This document shows positions 33,546-41,854 of a stretch of 61,817 nt of DNA, piece after piece (position 1 is the first letter of the stretch; each line of letters begins with the position of its first letter). The stretch covers positions 1 to 61,817 of the forward strand of contig CAYGJD010000011.1 of NCBI GenBank assembly GCA_964350315.1. The letters run 5' to 3'. Below the pieces are notes generated by a model. That model saw nothing but the letters and a program-made list of their open reading frames with translations. It was not told where the DNA came from and ran no database searches. The position numbers and the translations under genes are program-made. The stretch comes from JAJZEO01 sp964350315. Its GTDB lineage: Bacteria > Chlamydiota > Chlamydiia > Chlamydiales > 2-12-FULL-49-11.

Positions 33546-34046
33546 TTATGCCCTCCTTAGCGCGAGAGTCTTTTCTCTGTTTTTCAATTGGCCAAGAGCC
33601 ATAAATGTTGCTCTAACTTGGTTATTTGGATTGTTTCCACCTAAATTCTTAGCAACGACGTCTTTAATGCCAACCATCTCTAATACAGCTCTAACGTGTG
33701 AACCTGCAATAACACCAGTACCTTCTGAAGCTGCTTTAATTAATACAGAAGCTCCATCATATGTTGCTTGCACGTCATGAGGTATGGTATCACCAGATAA
33801 TTCAAATCTTACTAATGAACGCTTTCCATCATCAACAGCTTTTTTAATTGCATCGGCAACTTCATTCGCCTTTCCAAATCCCATTCCTACTTTACCACTG
33901 CCATCTCCGACGACGACTAGCGCTGAGAAACTAAATCTTCTTCCACCTTTTACAACTTTCGCACATCTATTGATGAACAAAACTTTTTCTTGTAAATCTG
34001 ATTTTGTTGTCTCTTGCTTCTGCTTAGTTTTTCTATCTGATGTCAT
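33546..34046 (-). CDS. rpsE: 30S ribosomal protein S5
   Basis: 166 residues. Double-stranded RNA-binding part with VLFINRCAKVVKGGRRFSFSAL and GKVGMGFGKANEV, then the GVIAGSHVRAVLEMVGIKDV C-terminal half. S5 acts in decoding fidelity. Confidence 0.98.
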   Translation of the reverse strand: MTSDRKTKQKQETTKSDLQEKVLFINRCAKVVKGGRRFSFSALVVVGDGSGKVGMGFGKANEVADAIKKAVDDGKRSLVRFELSGDTIPHDVQATYDGASVLIKAASEGTGVIAGSHVRAVLEMVGIKDVVAKNLGGNNPNNQVRATFMALGQLKNREKTLALRRA

Positions 34047-34067
34047 GAATGTAAATTCCTTTTCCTA

Positions 34068-34427
34068 CTAAAATGATAATCCACTTTCACGAGCACCCTC
34101 AGCTACTGCTGCGACGCGTCCATGAAATTTATATCTTCCTCGATCAAAAACAACTATATCGATATTTTTTTCTTTTGCCTTTTCAGCTATCTTTTGACCA
34201 ACCGCTTTAGCAGCTTGTTTCTTATCTTTAATGTTTTTTAAACTCTTATCATACGTTCCAAATCCACAAATTGTCACTCTATTTTCATCATCGATGATTT
34301 GGGCATAAATATGTTTTGCAGATCTAAAGACAGATAGTCTTGGTTTAGGAGATTTTATGAGCAACCGTCTAACTCTTTGACTTCTCTTCTTTTTTAACTC
34401 TATCGCTTTGGTTTTTTCACTTTCCAT
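34068..34427 (-). CDS. rplR: 50S ribosomal protein L18
   Basis: 119 residues with LSVFRSAKHIYAQIIDD and FDRGRYKFHGRVAAVAEGARESGL; binds 5S rRNA. 25 bases after rplF. Confidence 0.97.
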   Translation of the reverse strand: MESEKTKAIELKKKRSQRVRRLLIKSPKPRLSVFRSAKHIYAQIIDDENRVTICGFGTYDKSLKNIKDKKQAAKAVGQKIAEKAKEKNIDIVVFDRGRYKFHGRVAAVAEGARESGLSF

Positions 34428-34452
34428 CTTTTAAACTCGCTCCTAACTCTTT

Positions 34453-34986
34453 TTACTTAGATGTCTTTCCCGCTTTTCTTCTTACAACTTCATCATGATA
34501 TCTTACTCCCTTACCTTTATATGGCTCCGGAGGTCTAATAGCTCTTACTGAAGCAGCAAACTGACCAACGATTCTCTTATCTATTCCTGTAATTGTAATA
34601 CGGGTATTCTTTTCTACTTCAACTTTTAGTTCTTGTGGAATTGGAACAATATTTGGGTGTGAAAACCCTAAAGCAAGATCTAAATTCTCGCCTTTTACAG
34701 CCGCTTTAAATCCAACACCAATTAATTCCAATTTCTTTTCAAACCCTTCACTTACTCCAATCATAGCATTTTTAAGTAAGCTTAAACTTAAGCCTAAAAA
34801 CGGTCTGTGTTGTAGATCTGGTTTTGCCTTCACTTCAACTTGATTGCCATTGATCTCAATGTCAATTCCATCTAAAAGATCAATTGAAAGATTACCTTTT
34901 GGCCCTTTAATCAGAATTTTCATTCCATCAAGTTTTAGCTCTACACCCTTAGGGCACATAATCGGCTTTTTCGCTAGTCTAGACAT
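34453..34986 (-). CDS. rplF: 50S ribosomal protein L6
   Basis: 177 residues, two similar alpha/beta repeats, ending with the signature PEPYKGKGVRYHDEVVRRKAGK. Sits near the factor-binding site of the large subunit. Confidence 0.98.
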   Translation of the reverse strand: MSRLAKKPIMCPKGVELKLDGMKILIKGPKGNLSIDLLDGIDIEINGNQVEVKAKPDLQHRPFLGLSLSLLKNAMIGVSEGFEKKLELIGVGFKAAVKGENLDLALGFSHPNIVPIPQELKVEVEKNTRITITGIDKRIVGQFAASVRAIRPPEPYKGKGVRYHDEVVRRKAGKTSK

Positions 34987-35004
34987 CTAATTCATTCTCC
35001 CTTA

Positions 35005-35394
35005 TTACCATATTGAGCAGAGCAGTTCTCCACCCATATGTTGCTTCCTGGCCTCGGTTCCGTTCATAATTCCTTTTGAAGTAGAGACAACTGATAAGCC
35101 AAGACCTCTTCTAATAATTGGAACATCAGACCATTTCACGTACATTCTTTTTCCAGGTTTTGATATTCGCTTCAAGCCTTGAATTAATGATTCTCTTCCT
35201 TTGTCATACTTTAAGTAGACGCGAACAATTCTTTTTTCATCATTGATGACATGTCCATTTATAAAGCCTTCTTCTTCGAGCACTTTTAAGATGAATATTA
35301 TCATCTTGCTCAAACGAACATCAACGTATCGATGTTTTTGTTGGGCAGCATTTCTGACCCTTGTAAGCATATCGGCAATTGGATCATTTAACAT
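35005..35394 (-). CDS. rpsH: 30S ribosomal protein S8
   Basis: 129 residues: NDPIADMLTRVRNA start and the C-terminal RRGLGLSVVSTSKGIM with ending GGELLCSIW. Binds the central domain of 16S rRNA. It follows rplE directly; rpsN (S14), found here in many bacteria, is absent. Confidence 0.98.
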   Translation of the reverse strand: MLNDPIADMLTRVRNAAQQKHRYVDVRLSKMIIFILKVLEEEGFINGHVINDEKRIVRVYLKYDKGRESLIQGLKRISKPGKRMYVKWSDVPIIRRGLGLSVVSTSKGIMNGTEARKQHMGGELLCSIW

Positions 35395-35416
35395 TGAGTA
35401 TACCTCATTATAGTCA

Positions 35417-35965
35417 CTAATTCTTTGGTTTTAAGGGCAAGCCCATTAACATTAATAATTCTAAACATTCACTATCAGTCTCAGCAGTCGTTACAAATGT
35501 AATATTCATACCTTGTGTATATTTCATTTTATCTAGGTCAATTTCCGGAAAAATTGTCTGATCTTTTAAACCCAATGAGTAAGATCCTCTTCCATCTGCT
35601 TTTCTTTTCATTCCACGAAAGTCAGGAATCCTCGGTGCGCATACATTTGTGAATTTATACATAAAATCGTACATTCTATGTCCACGTAGTGTAACTTTTG
35701 CTCCAATTACTTGATCTTCACGTAATTTAAAGTTTGATATCGCCTTTTTAGACTTTGTCATTAAAGGTTTTTGACCACTTATTGCTGTTAAAGCTTGAAC
35801 GCAATGTTCGATTAATTGTTTGTCTTTACTTGCATCGGCAAGACCCATGCTCACAACAATTTTTGTCAATTTAGGAATTTGCATAGCATTCTTATCGCTA
35901 TACAGCTTCTTCAATTCAGCTTTAGCACTTTTCTCATAAACATCTTGTAAAGGAGACTTTTTCAT
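35417..35965 (-). CDS. rplE: 50S ribosomal protein L5
   Basis: 182 residues with KIVVSMGLADASKDK, ITGQ-like ISGQKPLMTKSKKAIS and RDFRG-like IPDFRGM. Binds 5S rRNA and contacts the P-site tRNA. Confidence 0.98.
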   Translation of the reverse strand: MKKSPLQDVYEKSAKAELKKLYSDKNAMQIPKLTKIVVSMGLADASKDKQLIEHCVQALTAISGQKPLMTKSKKAISNFKLREDQVIGAKVTLRGHRMYDFMYKFTNVCAPRIPDFRGMKRKADGRGSYSLGLKDQTIFPEIDLDKMKYTQGMNITFVTTAETDSECLELLMLMGLPLKPKN

Positions 35966-35989
35966 CTTATTCCTACACTTTCCTTTAAA

Positions 35990-36307
35990 TTACATCGTAC
36001 GGATGGTTTTTTCACTTCCATCGCTAGCGCGATAATAAAGTTCTTTTTTTCCATCTTCAGTAAACTTCGTACGCATTTTCACAGCTTTACCTTCAGCACA
36101 ATAAGCAACATTTGAAATATCAATCGGCGCTTCAAATTCAACTATAGCACCTTTTTTTCCAGTACCTTGCTGTGGTTTTTGATGTTTTTTACAAACATTT
36201 ACACCTTGCACAACAACCTTATTGCCTTTAAAAGCAGCTATTTTACCTTCTTTGCCTTTTTCATTGCCTGTTACAACAATTACTGTGTCACCTTTTTTCA
36301 ATCTCAT
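35990..36307 (-). CDS. rplX: 50S ribosomal protein L24
   Basis: 105 residues with an N-terminal KOW motif (KKGDTVIVVTGNEKGKEGK). L24 begins large-subunit assembly. Confidence 0.97.
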   Translation of the reverse strand: MRLKKGDTVIVVTGNEKGKEGKIAAFKGNKVVVQGVNVCKKHQKPQQGTGKKGAIVEFEAPIDISNVAYCAEGKAVKMRTKFTEDGKKELYYRASDGSEKTIRTM

Positions 36308-36319
36308 GATAATCGCTCC

Positions 36320-36691
36320 TTATATAACTTCTGGTGCTAATGACACAATTTTCATATAGCCTTTATCTCGCAACTCTCTGGCGACTGGTCCAAAAATTCT
36401 TGTACCTTTTGGATTTTCTAACTTATCATCCAGAACTACGCAACTATTTACGTGAAATCTTAGATACGAACCATCTTGTCTCTTGATCCATTTCTTTGTT
36501 CTCACGATAACAGCTTTTATAACTGTTCCCTTTTTAACTGAAGACTTCGGCATAGCTTCTTTTACTGAACAAACAACTATATCACCTACTGAAGCATACC
36601 TTCTTCTTGAACCTCGCAGAACCTTAATACATCGAACTCTCTTTGCACCTGTGTTATCTGCAACTTCTAAATCTGTTTCTTGCTGAATCAT
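36320..36691 (-). CDS. rplN: 50S ribosomal protein L14
   Basis: 123 residues: MIQQETDLEVADNTGAKRV start and GTRIFGPVARELRD near the end. Its start overlaps the rpsQ stop by four bases, implying coupled translation. Confidence 0.98.
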   Translation of the reverse strand: MIQQETDLEVADNTGAKRVRCIKVLRGSRRRYASVGDIVVCSVKEAMPKSSVKKGTVIKAVIVRTKKWIKRQDGSYLRFHVNSCVVLDDKLENPKGTRIFGPVARELRDKGYMKIVSLAPEVI

Positions 36692-36939
36692 GTTGTTGTC
36701 TCATTCCCTGTTTTAGCTACACGCCATCTTTTCAATTTTGAAATAGGCCTGGTCTCAATGATTGTTACTTTATCACCAATTTTATATTCATCATTCTCAG
36801 CATGTGCATAAAACTTTTTATTCACTTTGAGAACTTTAGAATATCTTGGATGCCTAATAGTTCTTGTTACCGTCACAACGACAGTTTTATTCATTTTATT
36901 TGAGGTAATAACCCCATCTAACTGCTTTCGCTTTTCCAT
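36688..36939 (-). CDS. rpsQ: 30S ribosomal protein S17
   Basis: 83 residues with the OB-fold signature GVITSNKMNKTVVVTVTR and ETRPISKLKRW. Primary 16S rRNA binding protein. Confidence 0.97.
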   Translation of the reverse strand: MEKRKQLDGVITSNKMNKTVVVTVTRTIRHPRYSKVLKVNKKFYAHAENDEYKIGDKVTIIETRPISKLKRWRVAKTGNETTT

Positions 36940-36949
36940 GATCTTTCCT

Positions 36950-37162
36950 CTATTCAGTCCCTTGCATCTGTTTTAATTTGACCACAGTTTTAGCTCTGGC
37001 AATTTGCTTTCTCAACAAATTGAACATATGCGGTTTTTCAGCCTTCTTTTGTAAATTAGCATTGAAGGTAATGTTTGTGTATTCAGTCCTCCAAAGATCA
37101 ACTTGATCTTCAAGTTCCTTCAGTGACATTTTCTTCATTTCTTCTAATTCGACCTTAGTCAT
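36950..37162 (-). CDS. rpmC: 50S ribosomal protein L29
   Basis: 70 residues, two-helix protein with KELEDQVDLWRTEYTNITF and LLRKQIARAKTVV. Located at the tunnel exit, where it helps recruit factors such as trigger factor. Confidence 0.96.
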   Translation of the reverse strand: MTKVELEEMKKMSLKELEDQVDLWRTEYTNITFNANLQKKAEKPHMFNLLRKQIARAKTVVKLKQMQGTE

Positions 37163-37179
37163 GTTTCACTCCGCTTTCT

Positions 37180-37605
37180 CTATGCTTTCACTGATTCAAG
37201 TCTTTCAACAAATCGAGTACGAACACTTAGCTTTCCAGAAGCTATACTCATAGCTCTTTGTGCCTGTTCTCTTGTTACATTTCCTACTTCAAACAAAATA
37301 CGTCCTGGTCTAACAACGCAAGCATAGTGATCAACTGCACCCTTACCCTTACCCATTCTTGTTTCAGCTGGCTTTTTAGTTATAGGCTTACTTGGGAAAA
37401 TACGAATCCATACTTTTCCTTTTCTGCTAAAGTATCGATTGATCGCAATCCTACAAGCTTCGATTTGAGTAGCTTTAATGTTTCCACGTTCTAGTGATTG
37501 CATTCCAAATTCGCCATACACTACAAAGTTTCCACCTTTACTTAATCCAGCTCTTTGGCCTTTTTGCTCTTTTCGATATTTCTGTCTTTTTGGACTCAGT
37601 GCCAT
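37180..37605 (-). CDS. rplP: 50S ribosomal protein L16
   Basis: 141 residues: SPKRQKYRKEQKGQRAG start, FGMQSLERG and KPAETRMGKGKGAVDHY. L16 organises the A-site tRNA region. Confidence 0.98.
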   Translation of the reverse strand: MALSPKRQKYRKEQKGQRAGLSKGGNFVVYGEFGMQSLERGNIKATQIEACRIAINRYFSRKGKVWIRIFPSKPITKKPAETRMGKGKGAVDHYACVVRPGRILFEVGNVTREQAQRAMSIASGKLSVRTRFVERLESVKA

Positions 37606-37611
37606 AATTCA

Positions 37612-38274
37612 TTATCCTCCTGCCTGAACAGCTTGCGCTTTCGGTTGTGACTGTGTCTCACCAAGAGTGATCCATACTTTAATTCCAAGCGATCCATATG
37701 TAGTTTCTGCTCTACCTTCTGAATAGTCAATGTCGTATCTAAGATTCTGTAGGGGAATCTTTCCTTCTTTATACCATTCAGTTCGAGCTATCTCTGCTCC
37801 GCCTAGTCTTCCTGAACATTGGACTTTAATTCCTAAAGCACCAGCATCCATTGCATTTTGCATAGCTCTTTTCATAACTCTTCTGAAAGACGCTCTTCTT
37901 TCTAATTGCATTGCTATTGACTCAGCAACTAAAGCTGCATTAAGGTCTGGGCGTTTGATTTCTTCAACCTCAACCCAAACTTCTTTGCTTGTCAATTTCT
38001 TCAAATCATTCTTAATGGCGTCAATCTCTGCGCCTTTTTTCCCAATCACTAAGCCTGGTCTAGCTGTCTGAACAGTAATTTCAATTTTATCACCCATACG
38101 TTTGATGACAAATCCCGCTGTTCCTTGGCAACACGGCTTTTTCTTAAGATGTCTTCTGATACGAATATCTTCAAGTAGTTGGTCGCCAAACTCTTTTTTA
38201 GAAGCAAACCAGCTTGAACTCCATTTCTTTCGTACTGCTAGTCGAAAACCGGTTGGATGTACTTTTTGTCCCAT
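37612..38274 (-). CDS. rpsC: 30S ribosomal protein S3
   Basis: 220 residues: MGQKVHPTGFRLAVRKKW start, KH domain (VIGKKGAEIDAI) and C-terminal GAEIARTEWYKEGKIPLQNLR-type region. Forms part of the mRNA entry helicase. Confidence 0.98.
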   Translation of the reverse strand: MGQKVHPTGFRLAVRKKWSSSWFASKKEFGDQLLEDIRIRRHLKKKPCCQGTAGFVIKRMGDKIEITVQTARPGLVIGKKGAEIDAIKNDLKKLTSKEVWVEVEEIKRPDLNAALVAESIAMQLERRASFRRVMKRAMQNAMDAGALGIKVQCSGRLGGAEIARTEWYKEGKIPLQNLRYDIDYSEGRAETTYGSLGIKVWITLGETQSQPKAQAVQAGG

Positions 38275-38276
38275 TA

Positions 38277-38633
38277 CTACTTTCCTTTCTTCTTATCTTG
38301 TATTTTATCAAGAATCACTGTGAAATGACTAGTCTTACGTTTAATCATACATCTTCGGCCTTTACTTCTTGCCCAGACTCTTTTATGTACAGGTCCACCA
38401 TCAACACGAATTTCTTTGATGTACAAATCTTCGCGATTGGCATCAGCATTATTCTCTGCATTTGCAACAGCGCTTTCAATCGTTTTTTTTAGGAGTAACC
38501 CTGCTTTGACCTTAGAATAAGTAAGCTCTGTTATAGCTTCCATCACAGGTCTCCCTCTGATGATGCCTAGTACAAGACGCGCCTTTCTCGGGCTTACTCG
38601 TACATATTTTGTCTTACAACTTGCTAGTCCCAT
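38277..38633 (-). CDS. rplV: 50S ribosomal protein L22
   Basis: 118 residues with RVSPRKARLVLGIIRG and GPVHKRVWARSKGRRCMI, whose hairpin lines the exit tunnel. Two bases before rpsC. Confidence 0.97.
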   Translation of the reverse strand: MGLASCKTKYVRVSPRKARLVLGIIRGRPVMEAITELTYSKVKAGLLLKKTIESAVANAENNADANREDLYIKEIRVDGGPVHKRVWARSKGRRCMIKRKTSHFTVILDKIQDKKKGK

Positions 38634-38656
38634 TGATTTCCTTTCGCTTTAAAGCC

Positions 38657-38920
38657 TTACTTTTTCGTTCCTGGTTTTCGATAAGTTCTTGTAGGCGAAA
38701 ACTCTCCGAGCTTATGCCCAACCATGTTTTCACTAACAAAAACAGGAATAAATTTCTTTCCATTATGAACTTCAAAGTTCATCCCGATCATATCTGGCGT
38801 TATCATTGAACGTCTCGACCATGTTTTAATCGGCGTGTGACTACTTTCTACCTTAGATTTTGAAATTTTTTTCAACAAACTAGGCTCAATAAATGGTCCT
38901 TTTCTCAGTGATCTTGGCAT
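38657..38920 (-). CDS. rpsS: 30S ribosomal protein S19
   Basis: 87 residues: MPRSLRKGPFIEPSLLKKI, TWSRRSMITPDMIG and GHKLGEFSPTRTY. Sits in the head of the small subunit next to S13. Confidence 0.98.
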   Translation of the reverse strand: MPRSLRKGPFIEPSLLKKISKSKVESSHTPIKTWSRRSMITPDMIGMNFEVHNGKKFIPVFVSENMVGHKLGEFSPTRTYRKPGTKK

Positions 38921-38938
38921 TTCAATTCCTCTTAACTA

Positions 38939-39769
38939 CTATTTCTTTCTTCGATCTTTTACAATAAACTTAGTGCTCTTTCTCTTCGAGCGTGTTTTAA
39001 ATCCTTTTGAAGGAGTTCCCCAAGGAGATCTTGGATGGTAACTATTTTGTTTACCTTCTCCACCACCTTGACAACCATCAACAGGATTTGTAACTGTACC
39101 ACGAGTAAGAGGTCTTCTTCCAAGCCATCTTGATCGTCCTGCTTTACCAAGCGACATTAAGCTTTGCTCAACGTTTGATAAAACTCCAAGAGTTGCTCTA
39201 CAAGTTTCTCTTACCATTCTGACTTCTCCAGAAGGCATTTTCAAAGTAACATATCCACCACTTCTAGCCATAAGCTGAGCAGAAGATCCAGCCGTTCTTA
39301 CCAACTGAGAGCCTCTTCCTGGATAAAGTTCTATGTTATGTATTGTTGAACCGACTGGCATGTTCACTAAAGGTAGACAATTTCCCACTCTAAGAGGTGC
39401 GTTTGGTCCAGACATAACCATGTCATTTTCTTTCATTCCTTTCGTTGCTAGAATGTACATCTTCTCACCGTCTCTATAAGCTAGAAGAGCAATGTGTGCA
39501 GTTCTATTCGGGTCATATTCAACAGCAACTACTTTTGCAGGAATGTCGTCTTTAGTTCTTTTGAAATCAATAATTCTATAGTGCTTCTTGTGTCCTCCGC
39601 CTCTAGCTCGAAGAGTGATGTGTCCTTGATTATTACGTCCAGAACATCTTCTCTTCTTTGCAAGCAAAGACTTCAAAGGTTTATTTTTTGACTTTCTCGT
39701 AAGCTCATCTGTGCTTGGCAGGATCAGTTGTCTTCTTCCTGGAGTTGTCGGATTATATTTTTTAACCAT
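38939..39769 (-). CDS. rplB: 50S ribosomal protein L2
   Basis: 276 residues, full length. KKRRCSGRNNQGHITLRARGG-like N-terminal part and GGGEGKQNSYHPRSPWG near the end. The peptidyl-transferase-linked histidine region is usually GGRHPVTPWG; here the line reads EGKQNSYHPRSPWG, which still has the key His. Confidence 0.98.
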   Translation of the reverse strand: MVKKYNPTTPGRRQLILPSTDELTRKSKNKPLKSLLAKKRRCSGRNNQGHITLRARGGGHKKHYRIIDFKRTKDDIPAKVVAVEYDPNRTAHIALLAYRDGEKMYILATKGMKENDMVMSGPNAPLRVGNCLPLVNMPVGSTIHNIELYPGRGSQLVRTAGSSAQLMARSGGYVTLKMPSGEVRMVRETCRATLGVLSNVEQSLMSLGKAGRSRWLGRRPLTRGTVTNPVDGCQGGGEGKQNSYHPRSPWGTPSKGFKTRSKRKSTKFIVKDRRKK

Positions 39770-39808
39770 CTTTGAATCTCTCTATAACTAAAATCAATTA
39801 CACTATTG

Positions 39809-40150
39809 CTATACTTCTAAATTAAGAGTATCGCCCTCTTTCAATGTCACTACGGCTTTCTTTATTGGCGAGGTCATACCCGCTTTTTTACTGCCTCTAA
39901 CGCGCTTTTCTTTACTAGGAAGAGTAATTGTATTAACTTTTACCACAGTAATTTTTTGGCTTGCAAAATGTTCTTCAACAGCCTTGCGTATTTCAACTTT
40001 ATTTGCCTTTGAATCTACAAGGAAAACAAACTTCGGCGTCTTGCATTTTCTAGTACATGCGTTAGATTCACTATCTACTAATCCTTGAAGAACGCTCGAT
40101 TTTTCTGTAACATGAAGTCCTAACAATGTTCTTCGTTTACTTTTTTGCAT
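39809..40150 (-). CDS. rplW: 50S ribosomal protein L23
   Basis: 113 residues: LHVTEKSS near the start, KFVFLVDSKANKVEIRKAVEEHF core and a late GSKKAGMTSPIKKAVVTL. Exit-tunnel protein. Overlaps the 3' end of rplD by 14 bases. Confidence 0.95.
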   Translation of the reverse strand: MQKSKRRTLLGLHVTEKSSVLQGLVDSESNACTRKCKTPKFVFLVDSKANKVEIRKAVEEHFASQKITVVKVNTITLPSKEKRVRGSKKAGMTSPIKKAVVTLKEGDTLNLEV

Positions 40151-40811
40151 CTTTACCTCTTAATAGCGCTTCAAATTGTTCCATAGCAGTATCAACAACA
40201 ACAATTTTATGACCGACCATTAAATCGTATCCATTCACATTCTCTGTCATTAAGTAAGAAGCTTTCTTTATGTTTCTGATACTTTTCTTAAAATTTAAAC
40301 GTGAAGAATTATCATCTTCAGTGTGATCTAAACAAACAACTCTCGCCTTTTCCCAACCAAGAGTACTTATAAAGTTGCTCATAGTTTTTGTTTTAGGCTC
40401 AGGAAAATACTTGTCAAACTGACCGCTTAAAAACACAACATTTCCTTCATTCAGTTTATCAATCAGAAGATGACGTATAGCCGCTCTTCTTTCCTTCTGA
40501 TTTATACGAACATGTTGGTTAAACTTAGGCTTTGGAGTGTGAACTCGTCCACCACCCTTATATTGAGGGGCTCCTAAAAAACCTTGTCTCGCTTTACCTG
40601 TACCTTTTTGAGCATGAGGCTTAGCGTTTGAGTGATTCAATTCGCTTCTACTTTTTGTGTTAGCTGACCATTGTCTAGCATTTTTTCTTAGTGCTACAAT
40701 GTAATCTTTAATTGATTGTGTGTTAGCTTTCTCTTCTTCAGAAAAAGAAACAGCAACTTCTTCAACTTGATTTCCGCTAAGATCGTATTTTTTACATTTT
40801 ACTTGTGTCAT
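40137..40811 (-). CDS. rplD: 50S ribosomal protein L4
   Basis: 224 residues with the L4 loop (RSELNHSNAKPHAQKGTGKAR) and GGGRVHTPKPK. In E. coli L4 binds the S10 leader and regulates the operon; see the leader at 41467-41627 here. Confidence 0.97.
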   Translation of the reverse strand: MTQVKCKKYDLSGNQVEEVAVSFSEEEKANTQSIKDYIVALRKNARQWSANTKSRSELNHSNAKPHAQKGTGKARQGFLGAPQYKGGGRVHTPKPKFNQHVRINQKERRAAIRHLLIDKLNEGNVVFLSGQFDKYFPEPKTKTMSNFISTLGWEKARVVCLDHTEDDNSSRLNFKKSIRNIKKASYLMTENVNGYDLMVGHKIVVVDTAMEQFEALLRGKDAKK

Positions 40812-40818
40812 TGTTCAA

Positions 40819-41466
40819 TTATCCCCTCTTCATAGCCTTACGGATAAAGACAACACCACCGTTTGGTCCAGGAATCGCTCCCTTGACAACAAGTGCATTT
40901 TTTTCTTTATCAACTTTCAATACTTCTAGCCCTTCAACAGTCACTCTTTCATTTCCCATATGACCGGCCATGCTTTTGTTCTTATGAACTCGTCCGTGAG
41001 AAGTCATAAACCCACATGAACCAAGGTGTCTTACAACTGGACCTGCTCCGTGTGAACTTACAATTCTTGATACGTTGTGTCTTTTAATAACACCCTGATA
41101 TCCTTTACCCTTACTCGTTCCACGAACGTCTACGTAAGAGCCTTCTTCAAACTGAGTTGAATCAATTACATTTCCTACAGCCAAATCGCCTAATTCTTTA
41201 AGTCTTGTTTCGTGTAGAACTTTCTTTGCGTCCAAGCCTTTCTTAGCAAAATGCCCTGCGTCAGGTTTTCTCATTCTTTTTGTCTGTTTTGGTGTCATTG
41301 AACCAGAAGCTAGCTGAACTGCAATATATCCATCTTTTTCTTTAGTCTTAAGTTGTGATATTACATTTGGCTCAACTTCGATAACGGTACATGGATACGT
41401 TTTTCCAGAGGTCTTATTGAAAACGCGGGTCATCCCTCGTTTTATTCCACTTATCGTAAGAGACAT
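40819..41466 (-). CDS. rplC: 50S ribosomal protein L3
   Basis: 215 residues: SGIKRGMTRVFN start, a loop region with RIVSSHGAGPVVRHLGSCG and the GHMGNERVTVEGLEVLKVD part. First gene of this operon; rpsJ is not upstream, as in chlamydiae. AAAGGAAA precedes the ATG. Confidence 0.98.
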   Translation of the reverse strand: MSLTISGIKRGMTRVFNKTSGKTYPCTVIEVEPNVISQLKTKEKDGYIAVQLASGSMTPKQTKRMRKPDAGHFAKKGLDAKKVLHETRLKELGDLAVGNVIDSTQFEEGSYVDVRGTSKGKGYQGVIKRHNVSRIVSSHGAGPVVRHLGSCGFMTSHGRVHKNKSMAGHMGNERVTVEGLEVLKVDKEKNALVVKGAIPGPNGGVVFIRKAMKRG

Positions 41467-41627
41467 ACTATTTCCTTTTCATATAGCAGTTTCTCTTTAC
41501 ACTGTCGGCTCGCGATTTGCGAAACACGCTGTAAAGATTTAAGGAGAGACTAGGCCTTAAGCCAGTGATTCTCCTTGAGATAAAAAAGAGCGATCGATTT
41601 ATTTAAGATCTCTCTTGTTGACTCATG
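41467..41627 (-). promoter_or_regulatory. Structured leader of the ribosomal protein operon
   Basis: About 160 nt between the predicted promoter and rplC. It holds one hairpin with nested stems at 41541-41576 (AAGGAGA/TCTCCTT outside, GACT/AGT and GGC/GCC inside) and a second of CTTTACA/TGTAAAG with inner GCG/CGC parts at 41494-41537. A leader of this size and structure before rplC suggests autoregulation by a ribosomal protein, possibly L4 or L3; this is inference. The first hairpin could also end transcripts coming from the gene cluster upstream. Confidence 0.45.
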
Positions 41628-41633
41628 CGGAGG

Positions 41634-41663
41634 AGCATAACAAATTGGTTGATTTTCAGACAA
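41634..41663 (-). promoter_or_regulatory. Predicted promoter for the rplC operon
   Basis: On the minus strand TTGTCT (41663-41658) and TATGCT (41639-41634) are separated by 18 bases. Acceptable match to the housekeeping consensus, about 170 bases before rplC. Confidence 0.4.
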
Positions 41664-41685
41664 GTGAAAGTAAGAAAAAAAATCA

Positions 41686-41844
41686 CTATTGTTTGCCAGA
41701 CTTGTTCTCAGCGCGTATTACAGACCTAAAAGCATGAAATTTTTTGAGTTCTTTTATACAAATTACAGAGAGAATGAAGGAAGAAAGAGCTATAACGACC
41801 ACCCATTCTTGGATGGTAACGGTTTTTTTAGAACGATCTTTCAT
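41686..41844 (-). CDS. Possible small single-helix membrane protein (52 residues)
   Basis: A frame starting MKDRSKKTVTIQEW with one clear hydrophobic helix (WVVVIALSSFILSVICI, residues 14-30) and a basic C-terminus. The ATG is 10 bases after the stop of the gene at 41855-42610, and a run of eight Ts follows its stop by a few bases. No good ribosome binding site is visible, so coupling to the upstream gene would be needed. Positive-charge pattern suits a bitopic protein. Unknown function. Confidence 0.45.
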   Translation of the reverse strand: MKDRSKKTVTIQEWVVVIALSSFILSVICIKELKKFHAFRSVIRAENKSGKQ

Positions 41845-41854
41845 TTTGAAATCA

